Both the position numbers and the translations under genes were made by a program. The notes under the pieces were generated by a model. That model ran no database searches and was not told the origin of the DNA. It saw only the letters and a list, made by a program, of their open reading frames with translations. DNA of 64,000 nucleotides, from assembly GCF_024266585.1 (NCBI RefSeq), contig NZ_CP100647.1, forward strand, positions 2,647,001-2,711,000, written 5' to 3'. Below are positions 15,224-23,904 of this stretch, piece after piece (positions within the stretch are counted from its first letter, which is position 1; every line of letters starts with the position of its first letter). This DNA is from Xanthomonas sacchari (GTDB taxonomy: Bacteria > Pseudomonadota > Gammaproteobacteria > Xanthomonadales > Xanthomonadaceae).

Positions 15224-16992
15224 GGGCGGTCCTGACAGTGCGGCCAGTCGCGCTCCAACACCACATGGATCTGGCCGGCCTCCAGACTTGGGCCTCGGTA
15301 GTGCCCATTCAGCCGGGTAACTTCATCGGGGGTAGAAATGCTGCTGATCCATGCCCGCGTTGGCATTTGCGAGCGCAACACGCGTATCGCACTGTTGACG
15401 ATCATCGAAACCACGCTGGCCAGACCCGTAGCGCCTCCCGGAATGAAGCTCTCCCCGCAGGCCGGCAGCGGCACCACGCCACCATCAGGCCACTGGGTGA
15501 ACGCCTGGCAAAAATCACCGCGCTCATTGAACAATCGCCGCCCATCGCTGCCCGGTTCAATCGCCACCAGGGCATGACCAACAAAGGCATTGGGTTCGCT
15601 CCATGCCTGTATCAACGGCCACGCTGCGCCATTGGCCTTGGCGCGCCACAGCGCTACCTCTGAACTCCATTCGGCACTGGTCACGATAACCAGGTCTGCC
15701 TTGTCCAGGACCTCGGTCTTGGCGGTGAGGATGACCTCCACGAAGGTGTTGTAAGCCTCGATCAGGACGGTGGGGAGATCCCGCTGGAGCCGCATCCGCA
15801 GCGCGCCTACCTTGGACTTTCCCAACTCATCCATGCCTAACGCATGTCGGCCCAAGTTCTGACCAACCAGCTTGTCCGGGTCAATCAATGTCAGATGCCC
15901 TACCCCGGCTTTGGCCAGCAACATCGCCACGGGACTTCCCAAGGAACCTAGACCGACCAACGCGACGCGGCGATGCTCCAGATTTGCGGCCATTCCGGCG
16001 CGTTCTCTTGAATGGATCGCAGCGCGCTCGAGCAAGTCGAGCGTGGCTACCTGCAGAACCGCGGGAAACAACGCTGTCTTCTGCGCGCCCTGTCGACGCC
16101 CGGCGCGCAGCCCATAGCGCGGGCCTCGGCGGGGTTGCAGCGCCTTGGAGCGCAGGTTGAAGCAAAACAGCGGCCCGGCTTGCTCACCGGGCAGTTCCAG
16201 CACGGCCCAGCGAACGGGAAGATCATCGCTGCGCTGCAGCCAATCCAACAAGGCCGGAATATCCTCATCATCCAGATACGGCATCAGCCATTCCAAGAAT
16301 GCTTCAGCCGTGGGAACACTCAGTGGAGGATAGTCCTGCAGTTTGATGAAAAACGCCGGAGCCAGCGGCTCGCGGATTGATCGAGCCACTCCGACGACGC
16401 GTTCGTGATGCTTCCTCAGGGCGCCCTGGTCATCCGATAGCCATAGCGTTTCCCATCCCGATATTACCTCGCGTCGAGGATCACTCAAGGCATACAAGGG
16501 CCCGGCCTGCGTGGGGCGCTTCAACAGCAGCAAGCTCTGCGAGGACCTTTTTAGCTGGTGGGACCAGTAAGAGGTGATCTCCGCCTGGAACTCGGCTGCC
16601 CGACGATGGGGATCAGATCCTTCAACGGAAAATTCCAGAATTTGCCCGAGTCGTTTCAAACTGTCGCAGACAATGCTCTCGGGTGTTCCCGTAATCGGGC
16701 GCTCGCCAAAGCCGTGCAGGCACATGCCATTCTCCATGGCATGAGGCCACTGAAGCCAGGGCGATGGCGTCACCTGCAGAGCCAGTTGACCTGAGGGGAA
16801 CTGCGAGGGAAACCCGATGCGTAGCCGGCGTGAGAGGCCGGTATAGTCCGCCGGCAGCGGGAGGGTGAAAGCCGCTGCTTCGTTGTAGCGCGGCGTGATC
16901 GCTGTCAGCCAGGTCTGGACCACATCCGGGCCCAAGAACGCATGCAGCGCGGCGATGCCGCGCTGCACATCACTTTGCGCAGGCTTAGCCAA
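15220..16992 (-). CDS. cap2: CBASS Cap2: E2-E1 ubiquitin-transferase-like fusion
   Basis: 590-aa. The N-terminal E2-like domain has the candidate catalytic Cys91 in MENGMCLHGFGE. The C-terminal ThiF/E1-like adenylating domain starts near 340 with the nucleotide loop ALVGLGSLGSPVAML, then LIDPDKLVGQNLGRH. A candidate E1 Cys is Cys512 in PLPACGESF. In type II CBASS this enzyme conjugates the C-terminus of the CD-NTase to cellular targets and primes it. It overlaps the cdn gene by 8 nt and cap3 by 4 nt. Confidence 0.9.
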   Translation of the reverse strand: MAKPAQSDVQRGIAALHAFLGPDVVQTWLTAITPRYNEAAAFTLPLPADYTGLSRRLRIGFPSQFPSGQLALQVTPSPWLQWPHAMENGMCLHGFGERPITGTPESIVCDSLKRLGQILEFSVEGSDPHRRAAEFQAEITSYWSHQLKRSSQSLLLLKRPTQAGPLYALSDPRREVISGWETLWLSDDQGALRKHHERVVGVARSIREPLAPAFFIKLQDYPPLSVPTAEAFLEWLMPYLDDEDIPALLDWLQRSDDLPVRWAVLELPGEQAGPLFCFNLRSKALQPRRGPRYGLRAGRRQGAQKTALFPAVLQVATLDLLERAAIHSRERAGMAANLEHRRVALVGLGSLGSPVAMLLAKAGVGHLTLIDPDKLVGQNLGRHALGMDELGKSKVGALRMRLQRDLPTVLIEAYNTFVEVILTAKTEVLDKADLVIVTSAEWSSEVALWRAKANGAAWPLIQAWSEPNAFVGHALVAIEPGSDGRRLFNERGDFCQAFTQWPDGGVVPLPACGESFIPGGATGLASVVSMIVNSAIRVLRSQMPTRAWISSISTPDEVTRLNGHYRGPSLEAGQIHVVLERDWPHCQDRP

Positions 16993-18244
16993 GGCGCCCG
17001 ACCGGTTTGACGTCCTGTTGCGAGCCCTGACCTCGCACCCCCTCGCCGAAGAAAGAGCCGGCCATCATGGCGTTACGGGTCACCGTATCGGCACGACCAG
17101 GCAAGGTCCAGTTGGGCGGGATCGCATTGTTGATCTCGTCCACAAAGGCACCGCCGATGCCAAAGCTCTCCTTCACCGAGTCGGTAAAGGCCGCCGTCGA
17201 GCTGAAGGTCTGCAGACCCAGCCCGAAGGAGGACATCGCATGGGCATGCCAACGATCGAACGTCTGGCGGTAAAGCTGCCCGTCGGGACGATTCCACTTC
17301 TCGGCAAAGTTCTCGCCCGGATCCTTTGGATTGCAGACTTGGTAGTGGCCGGGATGTCCCTGGATATGGGCCGGCATCCGCTGGACGATGGCCATCATCG
17401 CCTCCAACGGGCGCAATGCCCGGGCCTTGGAGGCCTTAGCGACATCCAGATAGGCCTGGCTAGCCAAAGTGGTGATGACCGCCGAGATCGGCCGATGCCC
17501 CTCCGTCCGGGTGCGAATGGCCCATTCATCACGGTGCCGCTTGAGCATCTTGACCGCCGCACGCAGCGGATCCTGTTCCGAATACAGCGCATAGTCGGGC
17601 AGCGGCTCCTGTGAAGCTTCGACCAGCCGGCCATCGCGCTTAGCCAAGCGATGCGTGCTGTCCAACGCGATCTGCTCCTGAGATGCAGTTTGCAGCCAGG
17701 TCGCGTATGGAAGCGGACTGCTCGCCTTCCAGCTGCGCATTTCGCGGTCCGGTACCTCGAGCTTGCCCGCACCGTTCTCCTGCCCATTGCCGGCAATGGC
17801 GCGGGCTGGCGTGACATCGATATGGAAGCCGGGATTATCATCGGCATACACGATGCGAACGCCGCGCCGCAGCAGTTCGATCTTGGCCTGGACGCGGCTG
17901 CCGTCATCAAAGCGCTTGTAGATGGCATCCAGCACCTGCATCGCGCTGGCGCCCTGCGCATGGGGCAACCAGACGATGGCATCGGCATCGATGGTGCCCA
18001 AGTCCTTGGGCGCGTCCGCCACCGGCTTGATCGTCGTGCGCAAGCGTATGGATCCTTGCACAAAGATGTGGGCCCCGGCCAACAATGGATCGTCAGCCGC
18101 ATCCAGAACCTTTTGCAATTGCTGGTAGCGATTGTTGATGATTTGGTATTGCGCCTCGCTCAGCGAAATCCTCTCAGCCGCACTCAGTAGGAAAAACTCC
18201 CAGCTGCTGTACTTGGTGTGGCCAGTATTGACGTGCATGTTCAT
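16985..18244 (-). CDS. CBASS CD-NTase (cyclic oligonucleotide synthase)
   Basis: 419-aa nucleotidyltransferase that would make a cyclic di- or trinucleotide second messenger on phage infection. Polymerase-beta-type motifs are visible: VQGSIRLRTTI (GS motif), TIDADAIVWL (first two acidic residues) and GFHIDVTPA (third Asp). The protein ends in ...PVGRLG. A terminal Gly is what Cap2 uses in characterised type II systems, consistent with the neighbours. Clade cannot be assigned by eye. Its ATG overlaps the cap5 stop. Confidence 0.9.
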   Translation of the reverse strand: MNMHVNTGHTKYSSWEFFLLSAAERISLSEAQYQIINNRYQQLQKVLDAADDPLLAGAHIFVQGSIRLRTTIKPVADAPKDLGTIDADAIVWLPHAQGASAMQVLDAIYKRFDDGSRVQAKIELLRRGVRIVYADDNPGFHIDVTPARAIAGNGQENGAGKLEVPDREMRSWKASSPLPYATWLQTASQEQIALDSTHRLAKRDGRLVEASQEPLPDYALYSEQDPLRAAVKMLKRHRDEWAIRTRTEGHRPISAVITTLASQAYLDVAKASKARALRPLEAMMAIVQRMPAHIQGHPGHYQVCNPKDPGENFAEKWNRPDGQLYRQTFDRWHAHAMSSFGLGLQTFSSTAAFTDSVKESFGIGGAFVDEINNAIPPNWTLPGRADTVTRNAMMAGSFFGEGVRGQGSQQDVKPVGRLG

Positions 18245-19440
18245 GGTTCACCTGTGTTCGACGTAGGGCCCAACGGCAAGGCGGGTTTGAAACGATCCTG
18301 ATCGTTCTTGTCACGATCAAAGATCAGATAGGGATGTTGGTGTTCGGTGGTCAGCAGAGCCCCAAATTCGATCATCAAGGCCGCAGGCGCGGCCGGAAAG
18401 ACATGGATGGGCCCTGCCGTCATGGCCTCCAGGCGGCTGAGCTGGATCTGCAAGGCATCGCGGAAGGCATGGATGACGCCGCGGTTCTTGACCATCGCGT
18501 AGCTGGGCTCGGAAATAGTCAGCGTGGCAATGCGCGCGCCGGGCAAGGCAGCCAGCACATCCCGATCAGGGACTTGGGCGGAAATGGACAGCACCAAGGC
18601 CAACGGCCCATCGCCGTCGGGTGGCGCGGTGTACAGATACTCTGGCGGCGCGGCGCCGGGGTCGGGCCAGCTCAGGCCGTGCTCACGGTTGAAGGAGAAC
18701 AACGCGCGGTTGGAGCGATCACCAATACATTGCCCCAACAGGACCAACGCCGGCATATCGGCCACGCCCACCACGGCCAATGCCGGCGCATCGCCATGTG
18801 AGCCGCCGCGCTGGCTGAGCTTGTGTTCGAGCTCGTAGCGCATCTTGTTTTCCAGCAACTTCCAGTAGGCCGCATCGCGACCCGCGGGCCCAGGCGCATC
18901 CAGAATCAGCTTCACAGGATGGCCGAAGGCGGCCAGTCCTTCAGCGGACATGGCCGTGAGGAAGGCGCGCTCCCCAATCTCGTTCTGGGTGCTGAAATGC
19001 CGGCTTTGCACGATCAGGGCGATGGCCCGGCCACCTTCTGGAGTGGAGGCGGCTAACCGAATCCGCTCACAATGGGCCTGATGCAGGTTGCTCAAATCCT
19101 GCTCGGGGTAGTCCTCTGCGTCGCGATCGATCTTGTCGTGGCAGCTGGGACAGAGCAGCATCAAGTTGGCTGGATCATTGGTCAGGGCCTGCGCCTGTTC
19201 GGCGTTGTGCTGGGCTTGTCCTCGAGGCCCTTTGGGACTAGCTGGCATGATGTGGGCGACCTCGCCCCACTTCATGGGTTGGCCCACCCTATAGTCGTGC
19301 ATCAGGTCGGTACCACACAGCTCGCAATGCCCGGCAGCTTGAGTCCAAACGATGCGCTTGATCTCTTCGGTCGTACTAAAACGGCCGTGGCTGGCCGTCT
19401 TGGTCGGCGAGTCACGCGCTTGCTGTTTTGTTAGCGTCAT
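18241..19440 (-). CDS. cap5: CBASS effector Cap5: HNH-SAVED nuclease
   Basis: 399-aa effector. The N-terminal HNH domain (about 24-105) has zinc pairs Cys39/Cys42 (HCELCG) and Cys97/Cys100 (LCPSCHDKID), plus the catalytic region EVAHIMPAS with His63. The remainder (about 150-390) fits a SAVED domain that binds the cyclic nucleotide and triggers oligomerisation and DNA degradation. It is the first gene of the CBASS operon, preceded by a 237-nt gap with a strong palindrome. Confidence 0.9.
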   Translation of the reverse strand: MTLTKQQARDSPTKTASHGRFSTTEEIKRIVWTQAAGHCELCGTDLMHDYRVGQPMKWGEVAHIMPASPKGPRGQAQHNAEQAQALTNDPANLMLLCPSCHDKIDRDAEDYPEQDLSNLHQAHCERIRLAASTPEGGRAIALIVQSRHFSTQNEIGERAFLTAMSAEGLAAFGHPVKLILDAPGPAGRDAAYWKLLENKMRYELEHKLSQRGGSHGDAPALAVVGVADMPALVLLGQCIGDRSNRALFSFNREHGLSWPDPGAAPPEYLYTAPPDGDGPLALVLSISAQVPDRDVLAALPGARIATLTISEPSYAMVKNRGVIHAFRDALQIQLSRLEAMTAGPIHVFPAAPAALMIEFGALLTTEHQHPYLIFDRDKNDQDRFKPALPLGPTSNTGEP

Positions 19441-19522
19441 GTCATCACTCCGTGATTAAAGTGCTACGTATGTCCCTAGCTAATGCTATTCAAGTCTCAG
19501 AAATTGAGAAAAGTGGTCGTTA

Positions 19523-19546
19523 GCCTATTCATTTTAATGAATAGGC
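19523..19546. promoter_or_regulatory. Perfect palindrome upstream of the CBASS operon
   Basis: GCCTATTCAT - TTTA - ATGAATAGGC, 10-bp perfect arms (11 if the inner T-A pair is counted), 83 nt upstream of the cap5 start and about 130 nt before the plus-strand exonuclease gene. Symmetry and location suit an operator in this divergent gap. No CapW/CapH-type regulator gene is adjacent, so the regulator would be encoded elsewhere. A factor-independent terminator is less likely because the stem is AT-rich and faces start codons on both sides. Confidence 0.45.
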
Positions 19547-19677
19547 GGCCCGGAATCCTTCTAGCGCGTGCGACGGACCAGGAGGGTCCCTAAGCGCTTC
19601 GTGTGGGGCTCTGACCTAGTGCAAATCGCCCAAGGCAATGCTATTGAGAGCGGCCGATTATTGAGGATTTGCTTTAC

Positions 19678-20253
19678 ATGCCGAACACACCCGAACGTTT
19701 CATCTCCGTCGATGTGGAGACCTCCGGACCGATCCCCGGCGAATTCAGCCTGCTCGCGCTGGGGGCGTGCGATGTAGATCGCGATGAGCTGACCTTCGCG
19801 TGCACGCTGCAGCCACTGAATCAGAACGCTGATCCCGAGGCCTTGGCCGCCACCGGCTTGTCGTTGAGTGAACTGGCCAAAACCGGCACTGCGCCCGCCA
19901 TTGCGATGAATCATTTTGCCCAGTGGCTGCAGTCCCTGCAGGCTGAGGGAGATAAACTGGTTTTCGTGGGCTTCAATGCGCCATTCGACTGGTCGTTCGT
20001 GAACTACTACTTCCATCGCTTTACGCGCGACAACCCGTTTGGCTTTTCGGCCCTGGATATCAAGGCTTACTACATGGGCGCCACAGGATGCTCATGGGGC
20101 GATACGCGTTCCAGTCTGATGAGCAAGCGCTTGCAGCCGCAGCGAGCCCCGAATCATGACGCCCTGGAAGACGCCTTGTACCAGGCCGAACTTTTTCGCT
20201 TGATGCGCTCACTACGCGAAATGCCAAATAATCGTTGTGATTCACTCGGCTGA
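19678..20253 (+). CDS. DEDDh 3'-5' exonuclease (DnaQ/RNase T-like)
   Basis: 191-aa. Exo I motif ISVDVETSG (Asp12, Glu14), Exo II region FVGFNAPFDWSF, Exo III NHDALEDALYQ with His about 160 and Asp about 165. All five DEDDh residues appear present, so it should be active. ATG at 19678 is chosen over an in-frame TTG three codons earlier. Divergent from the CBASS operon across the palindrome; whether it works with CBASS or is separate cargo is unclear. Confidence 0.82.
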   Translation: MPNTPERFISVDVETSGPIPGEFSLLALGACDVDRDELTFACTLQPLNQNADPEALAATGLSLSELAKTGTAPAIAMNHFAQWLQSLQAEGDKLVFVGFNAPFDWSFVNYYFHRFTRDNPFGFSALDIKAYYMGATGCSWGDTRSSLMSKRLQPQRAPNHDALEDALYQAELFRLMRSLREMPNNRCDSLG

Positions 20254-20439
20254 CTGTAGGGGTTAAGTTGTACAGTCCCAATCCACCTAGTATGCAGAAA
20301 GTTTAGGCTAGGCCCCAATGCTACATATCTGCGGACCTCTGCCCACGAGGAGTGCTGATACTGTTTGCTAGGACTGCGGCGCGCGTGCAGTTGGCCACGC
20401 TCAGGTTTTTTGATTCGAGACGGAGGCATAGATGCGGGG

Positions 20440-20782
20440 GGATCAGAGTTCGACCAGGAAGACGCCACGTGGCAGGGAGCCAAGACCCTTCTGGACCTTC
20501 GGAACCGTTTGGTTCACTACAAACGCGATTGGTTGGATTCTGGCACCGAAGACATAGTAGGAGTCAACAACCTCTACGGAAGCGCCCTATACCCCCGGGC
20601 GGCAAACAGCATTCAGTTTCCTGCCGGCTACGCACCACTATGGCCCCCGCTTATTGGCACCCGAGTGCGCGGCTTGTGCCATCAACACGGCCACAGCGTT
20701 CCTAGATTCGTTCTACACGCGCATGGGTCAGACTCCGAACCACGAGCACCTCCGCCATCGCATCGAAGTCCAGCAACCGTAG
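20440..20782 (+). pseudogene. Decayed gene fragment with HEPN-like RNxxxH stretch
   Basis: An open frame without a convincing start carries WQGAKTLLDLRNRLVHYKRD and continues to about 20650. Sense then switches frame into CAACAINTATAFLDSFYTRM and ends at TAG 20782. The two halves look like one gene broken by a frameshift and missing its N-terminus. The RNRLVH motif resembles the RxxxxH of HEPN nucleases or a structural HEPN-like helix; the family is not certain. Confidence 0.45.
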
Positions 20783-20811
20783 GCGGGTCTCTCACTGTAT
20801 TCATGGCACCC

Positions 20812-20835
20812 TACCCCCGATAAATCTTCCTAATC
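20812..20835 (+). repeat. 24-nt direct repeat, copy A
   Basis: Begins TACCCCCGATAAA and ends CCTAATC. It matches copy B (22129-22152) at 21 of 24 positions in the same orientation, and a third copy lies at 31048-31071. Copy A lies 140 nt after the stop of the 343-aa gene. Confidence 0.6.
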
Positions 20836-20973
20836 TCGAGGCGAGACATATCTTGGCCAGAATTCGGCATCCCTCGCTCCGCTCTAGCCTTTATCGCTCG
20901 TGCTCCCACTCACCCTGCGCTCAAGCACATGTGTTTGCTTAAATGTTTCGATGGACTACATCGTTACGCCTCC

Positions 20974-22005
20974 TCAAACGTGCCGCTTGTGATAGTCGTC
21001 GACTGCATCTTCGAAGTCCTTAAAATGCATTCCATGCACCAAGAATGAGAAGACTTGCCTTAGCTGCGATCTCAGATGAATTGCGTCGTCCCACATGGTT
21101 GGCGAAAAAGGAAAATCTCCGAACCGATTGCCCGGATGCAGCGTTGAGATTCTACTGCTGTAAAAATCGTCAAAGTAATTTTCTAGCTCCCCAGGCGGAT
21201 CATGCCCAAATGGCTCGTAGAGATTACGATGAAGCCACCGGGCTGCATCATGCGCCGACGGATTGGTCAGGCCCTCTAACTTGAGCTTCCGCTGTACTAA
21301 GGAAAATGAAGCATCCAATGCAATGAACGCAGCAATGACTGATTCTTCGCCGAACTCTTGATGGCGCCCCAGCATGTCTGACTTCACTAGCGCCTGAAGG
21401 CCTCGCATTAGCACAAAGTTTGCAGGGTCGATCCTTCGGTAGGATGGCGCGAATCGATCCATTTCGATGTCTTGGTCCAGCAGATGATAAGGATCTCTCA
21501 ATACGCTTGCGGATACGTGGGGGCCGCTCGACATCGGCATACGTCGCTGTTCTCTTGCTGAGAGCAACAATCGCTCTTTGATCAAGCTGACGGTGGCCCG
21601 ATCTGAGAGATCAGGCTGATGCATACTCAGCACCAATTCCGGCCCGGCCACTGGGTAGAGCCGGATCCAAGCACCATCAAAGGTTTGACAGAAGAGAAGC
21701 GCGCCCAGCACTCTCACTTGGGCAGGCGAAGCCCAAGCAAACTCGGAGAATGGGACGTCTGCGTCGATGGACCGCCAACCTGAGCACCGTACGACCGTGA
21801 AGGCGAGATCTGCATCGGCGTGGAAGAAGCCGTCGTCGCAGAAGAATGTTCCGCGCGGGTAGCTTCCGCCCCTTGGATCGAACACCATTACGCGCAATCG
21901 AGGATTCTGATCATAGCCGGAGAATGAAAAGCCCAGCTCAATATCTTTTGGAAGGAGCATCCGTCGCACCCTGTTCTTGCCCGCGCATTTGCTTTGCCAT
22001 CTCAC
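20974..22005 (-). CDS. Hypothetical 343-aa protein in repeat-bracketed segment
   Basis: Soluble protein without recognised motif. The N-terminal half is beta-rich (RVMVFDPRGGSYPRGTFFCD; DADLAFTVVRCSGWRS). The C-terminal half is helical and ends with LRSQLRQVFSFLVHGMHFKD, reminiscent of but not matching HEPN R-x4-6-H. The start may be ATG 22005 or the in-frame ATG at 21960 (MLLPKDIELG). It is flanked in direct orientation by repeat copies A and B. The AT-rich composition and location inside a defence island make it a candidate unknown defence gene. Confidence 0.65.
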   Translation of the reverse strand: MRWQSKCAGKNRVRRMLLPKDIELGFSFSGYDQNPRLRVMVFDPRGGSYPRGTFFCDDGFFHADADLAFTVVRCSGWRSIDADVPFSEFAWASPAQVRVLGALLFCQTFDGAWIRLYPVAGPELVLSMHQPDLSDRATVSLIKERLLLSAREQRRMPMSSGPHVSASVLRDPYHLLDQDIEMDRFAPSYRRIDPANFVLMRGLQALVKSDMLGRHQEFGEESVIAAFIALDASFSLVQRKLKLEGLTNPSAHDAARWLHRNLYEPFGHDPPGELENYFDDFYSSRISTLHPGNRFGDFPFSPTMWDDAIHLRSQLRQVFSFLVHGMHFKDFEDAVDDYHKRHV

Positions 22006-22128
22006 CGCACTACTTAAGGATCCGCTTCAGTACGGTGAAAGGCTTTCTCTATCGCAAATTGTATCGCCCGGATTCAGACGATGGAAATCCGCGCTTGGTT
22101 CCTTCGATGGAACTCTAAGTCGTCCTCA

Positions 22129-22152
22129 TACCCCCGATAAACATCCCTAATC
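22129..22152 (+). repeat. 24-nt direct repeat, copy B
   Basis: Begins TACCCCCGATAAA and ends CCCTAATC. It lies 124 nt upstream of the 343-aa gene (outermost start) and 27 nt past the 3' end of the GIY-YIG gene. Same orientation as copy A, 1317 nt away. Confidence 0.6.
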
Positions 22153-22178
22153 CAGAAGCTCTATATGCTTTTTTGGCA

Positions 22179-22547
22179 CTAAGGGCTATGTTTGAGGATG
22201 TGCGCCTTCCGGTGGTGCACTAGGGCGCCACTAGTAGATCGCTCGCAGACATTCGACCAGAAACCACCACGCACCTTCTGCCAACCGTGTTTAGACATCA
22301 AGAACAAAGTAAGCCTGTTCTCAATTCGCTCAGCCACCTTCCAATCGCGTGTTCTAACCGTCGTGGCGCACAACACAGCAACGGGTGAATGTCGCCGCGT
22401 CCAGGCAGATCCTTTTCCCTGAAAGTGAGCAGCAATCCGCTCGACGAACTTGCATGACTGCCCAACATAGTAGCAACCGTTCTCAAGCTCTAGAACGTAG
22501 ATCGTGATGGGCGAAGATCGAATTGTTAAGCTCAGAATGTCTGTCAT
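22179..22547 (-). CDS. GIY-YIG family nuclease
   Basis: 122-aa single-domain protein. The two-strand signature is present as TIYVLELENGCYYVGQS (residues about 15-31), followed by the conserved Arg and His (VERIAAHFQGKGSAWTRRH) and a Glu in KVAERIENRLT. This is the minimal GIY-YIG fold, close in size to UPF0213/SLX1-like or stand-alone phage and island nucleases. No partner domain is seen. It is separated from the transposition genes by nearly 1 kb of non-coding DNA. Confidence 0.75.
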   Translation of the reverse strand: MTDILSLTIRSSPITIYVLELENGCYYVGQSCKFVERIAAHFQGKGSAWTRRHSPVAVLCATTVRTRDWKVAERIENRLTLFLMSKHGWQKVRGGFWSNVCERSTSGALVHHRKAHILKHSP

Positions 22548-23524
22548 ATTAACATCAGCTTCAATGCAGCCAGATTACACGGCATGACGGCCGTGTGCGC
22601 ATCTTGCTCATGCCTCACTTAAACGAGCAAGTTTGGTGACCACACAGCGCCGCCGCGACAATGCCAAGTCTACTTTATGAGGTGAAATTGGACATTTCCC
22701 CTAGCCACGATAACGCTTCCGAATCGCTCACCCGTAGATCTTGACTTTCAGTTCACCGGGAAACTTCCCGCTACGCCCATTCCTCCGCAATGTCCCTTAT
22801 TCGCTCATGCTGGCTGTTGCGCCATATGCTGGCGAAATTCGATGTGTGCTCGTCGAAACACATAGGATATGCGCCTCGTGGTTGGCAGCGATGCACAGTA
22901 TCGAAGGATGGCTGGCGTCACTGCGATCCGGCGCGTCAACGGCAAGGATGGACGACGGCAGCGCGACTTTTGTTGTCATATGTCGCGCCTATGAATAACA
23001 ACTTTGGTTGGCATATACGGAACACAGGCAGCGCAGCTTCGCGCTGCTCCAATTGTTGCTACCCGGGATCGAAAACCTACTGATTTGAAAGGTATTGTGC
23101 GTGGCGATAGGAGCTGCTACGTTCGGTAACCTGCGCCCAGTCTTTATCGTCCGGCTACGTCAGGCCGCTGTATGCAGGAGGGGGTTTTTTTCCCTCAGCG
23201 ATAGGCGCGATCTATCTCAGTGCCAACCTCCGACTGCAACGCTGACAGCCGGGGAAGTTGGGTGATCACCAAAGGAAGGGTGAGGCTCGAAAAAGTTCCC
23301 GCGTCGTCGCGGGCGGACCAGTTACGTCTGTTCTTCACTCCCTCTAATCCTAGGAGGTGCCCACAGACCACTTCGATCGTGAATATCAAACCGATTGTCA
23401 CGTTGACCCAAGTGGGGCCCCGATACCGGGGCCCCAGATGCTGCCGCCTAGAGAACTGCAGCGTCGCGCGTTCTTGGGTCCTAGTCAAGTGCTGCCTGCC
23501 GGCAGCGCGTCAGGAGATGTCGCG
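22548..23524. other. About 980-nt stretch without a convincing gene
   Basis: No open frame here has a plausible start, codon bias and protein pattern. Two structures stand out. GCGCGAC ... GTCGCGC (7-bp arms) lies near 22957-22988. A strong hairpin, GGGGCCCCG-ATAC-CGGGGCCCC, is at 23414-23435. A run of seven T near 23186 follows a G-run. The segment sits directly upstream of the transposition genes and may hold their promoter and control region. Confidence 0.5.
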
Positions 23525-23797
23525 ATGAACGTGTACCCGGAATCCGTGCCTGCACCGAACACCGAACTGTTGAGCTCACCTGAGCAACTCGCCTTCGAAT
23601 TTGCCGGCCTTAACCACGCTGCAGAGCCTGCGTGCGCTGCATCCGCTTCAGCCGAAGCGGAGCAACTTTCCCCTATGCAGATTAATCGGCGTCAGGTGGT
23701 AGGCGTCTTAGGTCGGCTGTACCGCCTGGATGTGAATTGCGACCAAATCACAGGCCGGGTGCTCAGCTATCGCCTGTCACCTTTGTCTACGGCCTAA
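23525..23797 (+). CDS. Small hypothetical protein preceding tnsA
   Basis: 90-aa, ATG at 23525 preceded by GGAG with good spacing. Acidic Ala-rich N-terminal half, then MQINRRQVVGVLGRLYRLDVNCDQITGRVL, which could be a short helix-turn-helix-like segment. Family not recognised. It is 107 nt before tnsA on the same strand. A regulator of the transposition operon is possible, but this is inference from position. Confidence 0.5.
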   Translation: MNVYPESVPAPNTELLSSPEQLAFEFAGLNHAAEPACAASASAEAEQLSPMQINRRQVVGVLGRLYRLDVNCDQITGRVLSYRLSPLSTA

Positions 23798-23904
23798 CCG
23801 TCGCTCCCGCCGCATCGCAGCGTTCCTCCTCGCGCGCCCTCGGCGCGCACCCCGCATCGCGTGGCCTCTGGCCGCGCTCGCGCTTATTCGTCTGGAGTCA
23901 TGCC

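Noticed and set aside
22741-22998. 85-aa plus-strand frame
   Set aside because: No ribosome site, no family pattern, and overlapping frames are equally open.
22548-23524. CRISPR array or CAST guide region
   Set aside because: No regularly spaced repeats and no Cas gene in the window.
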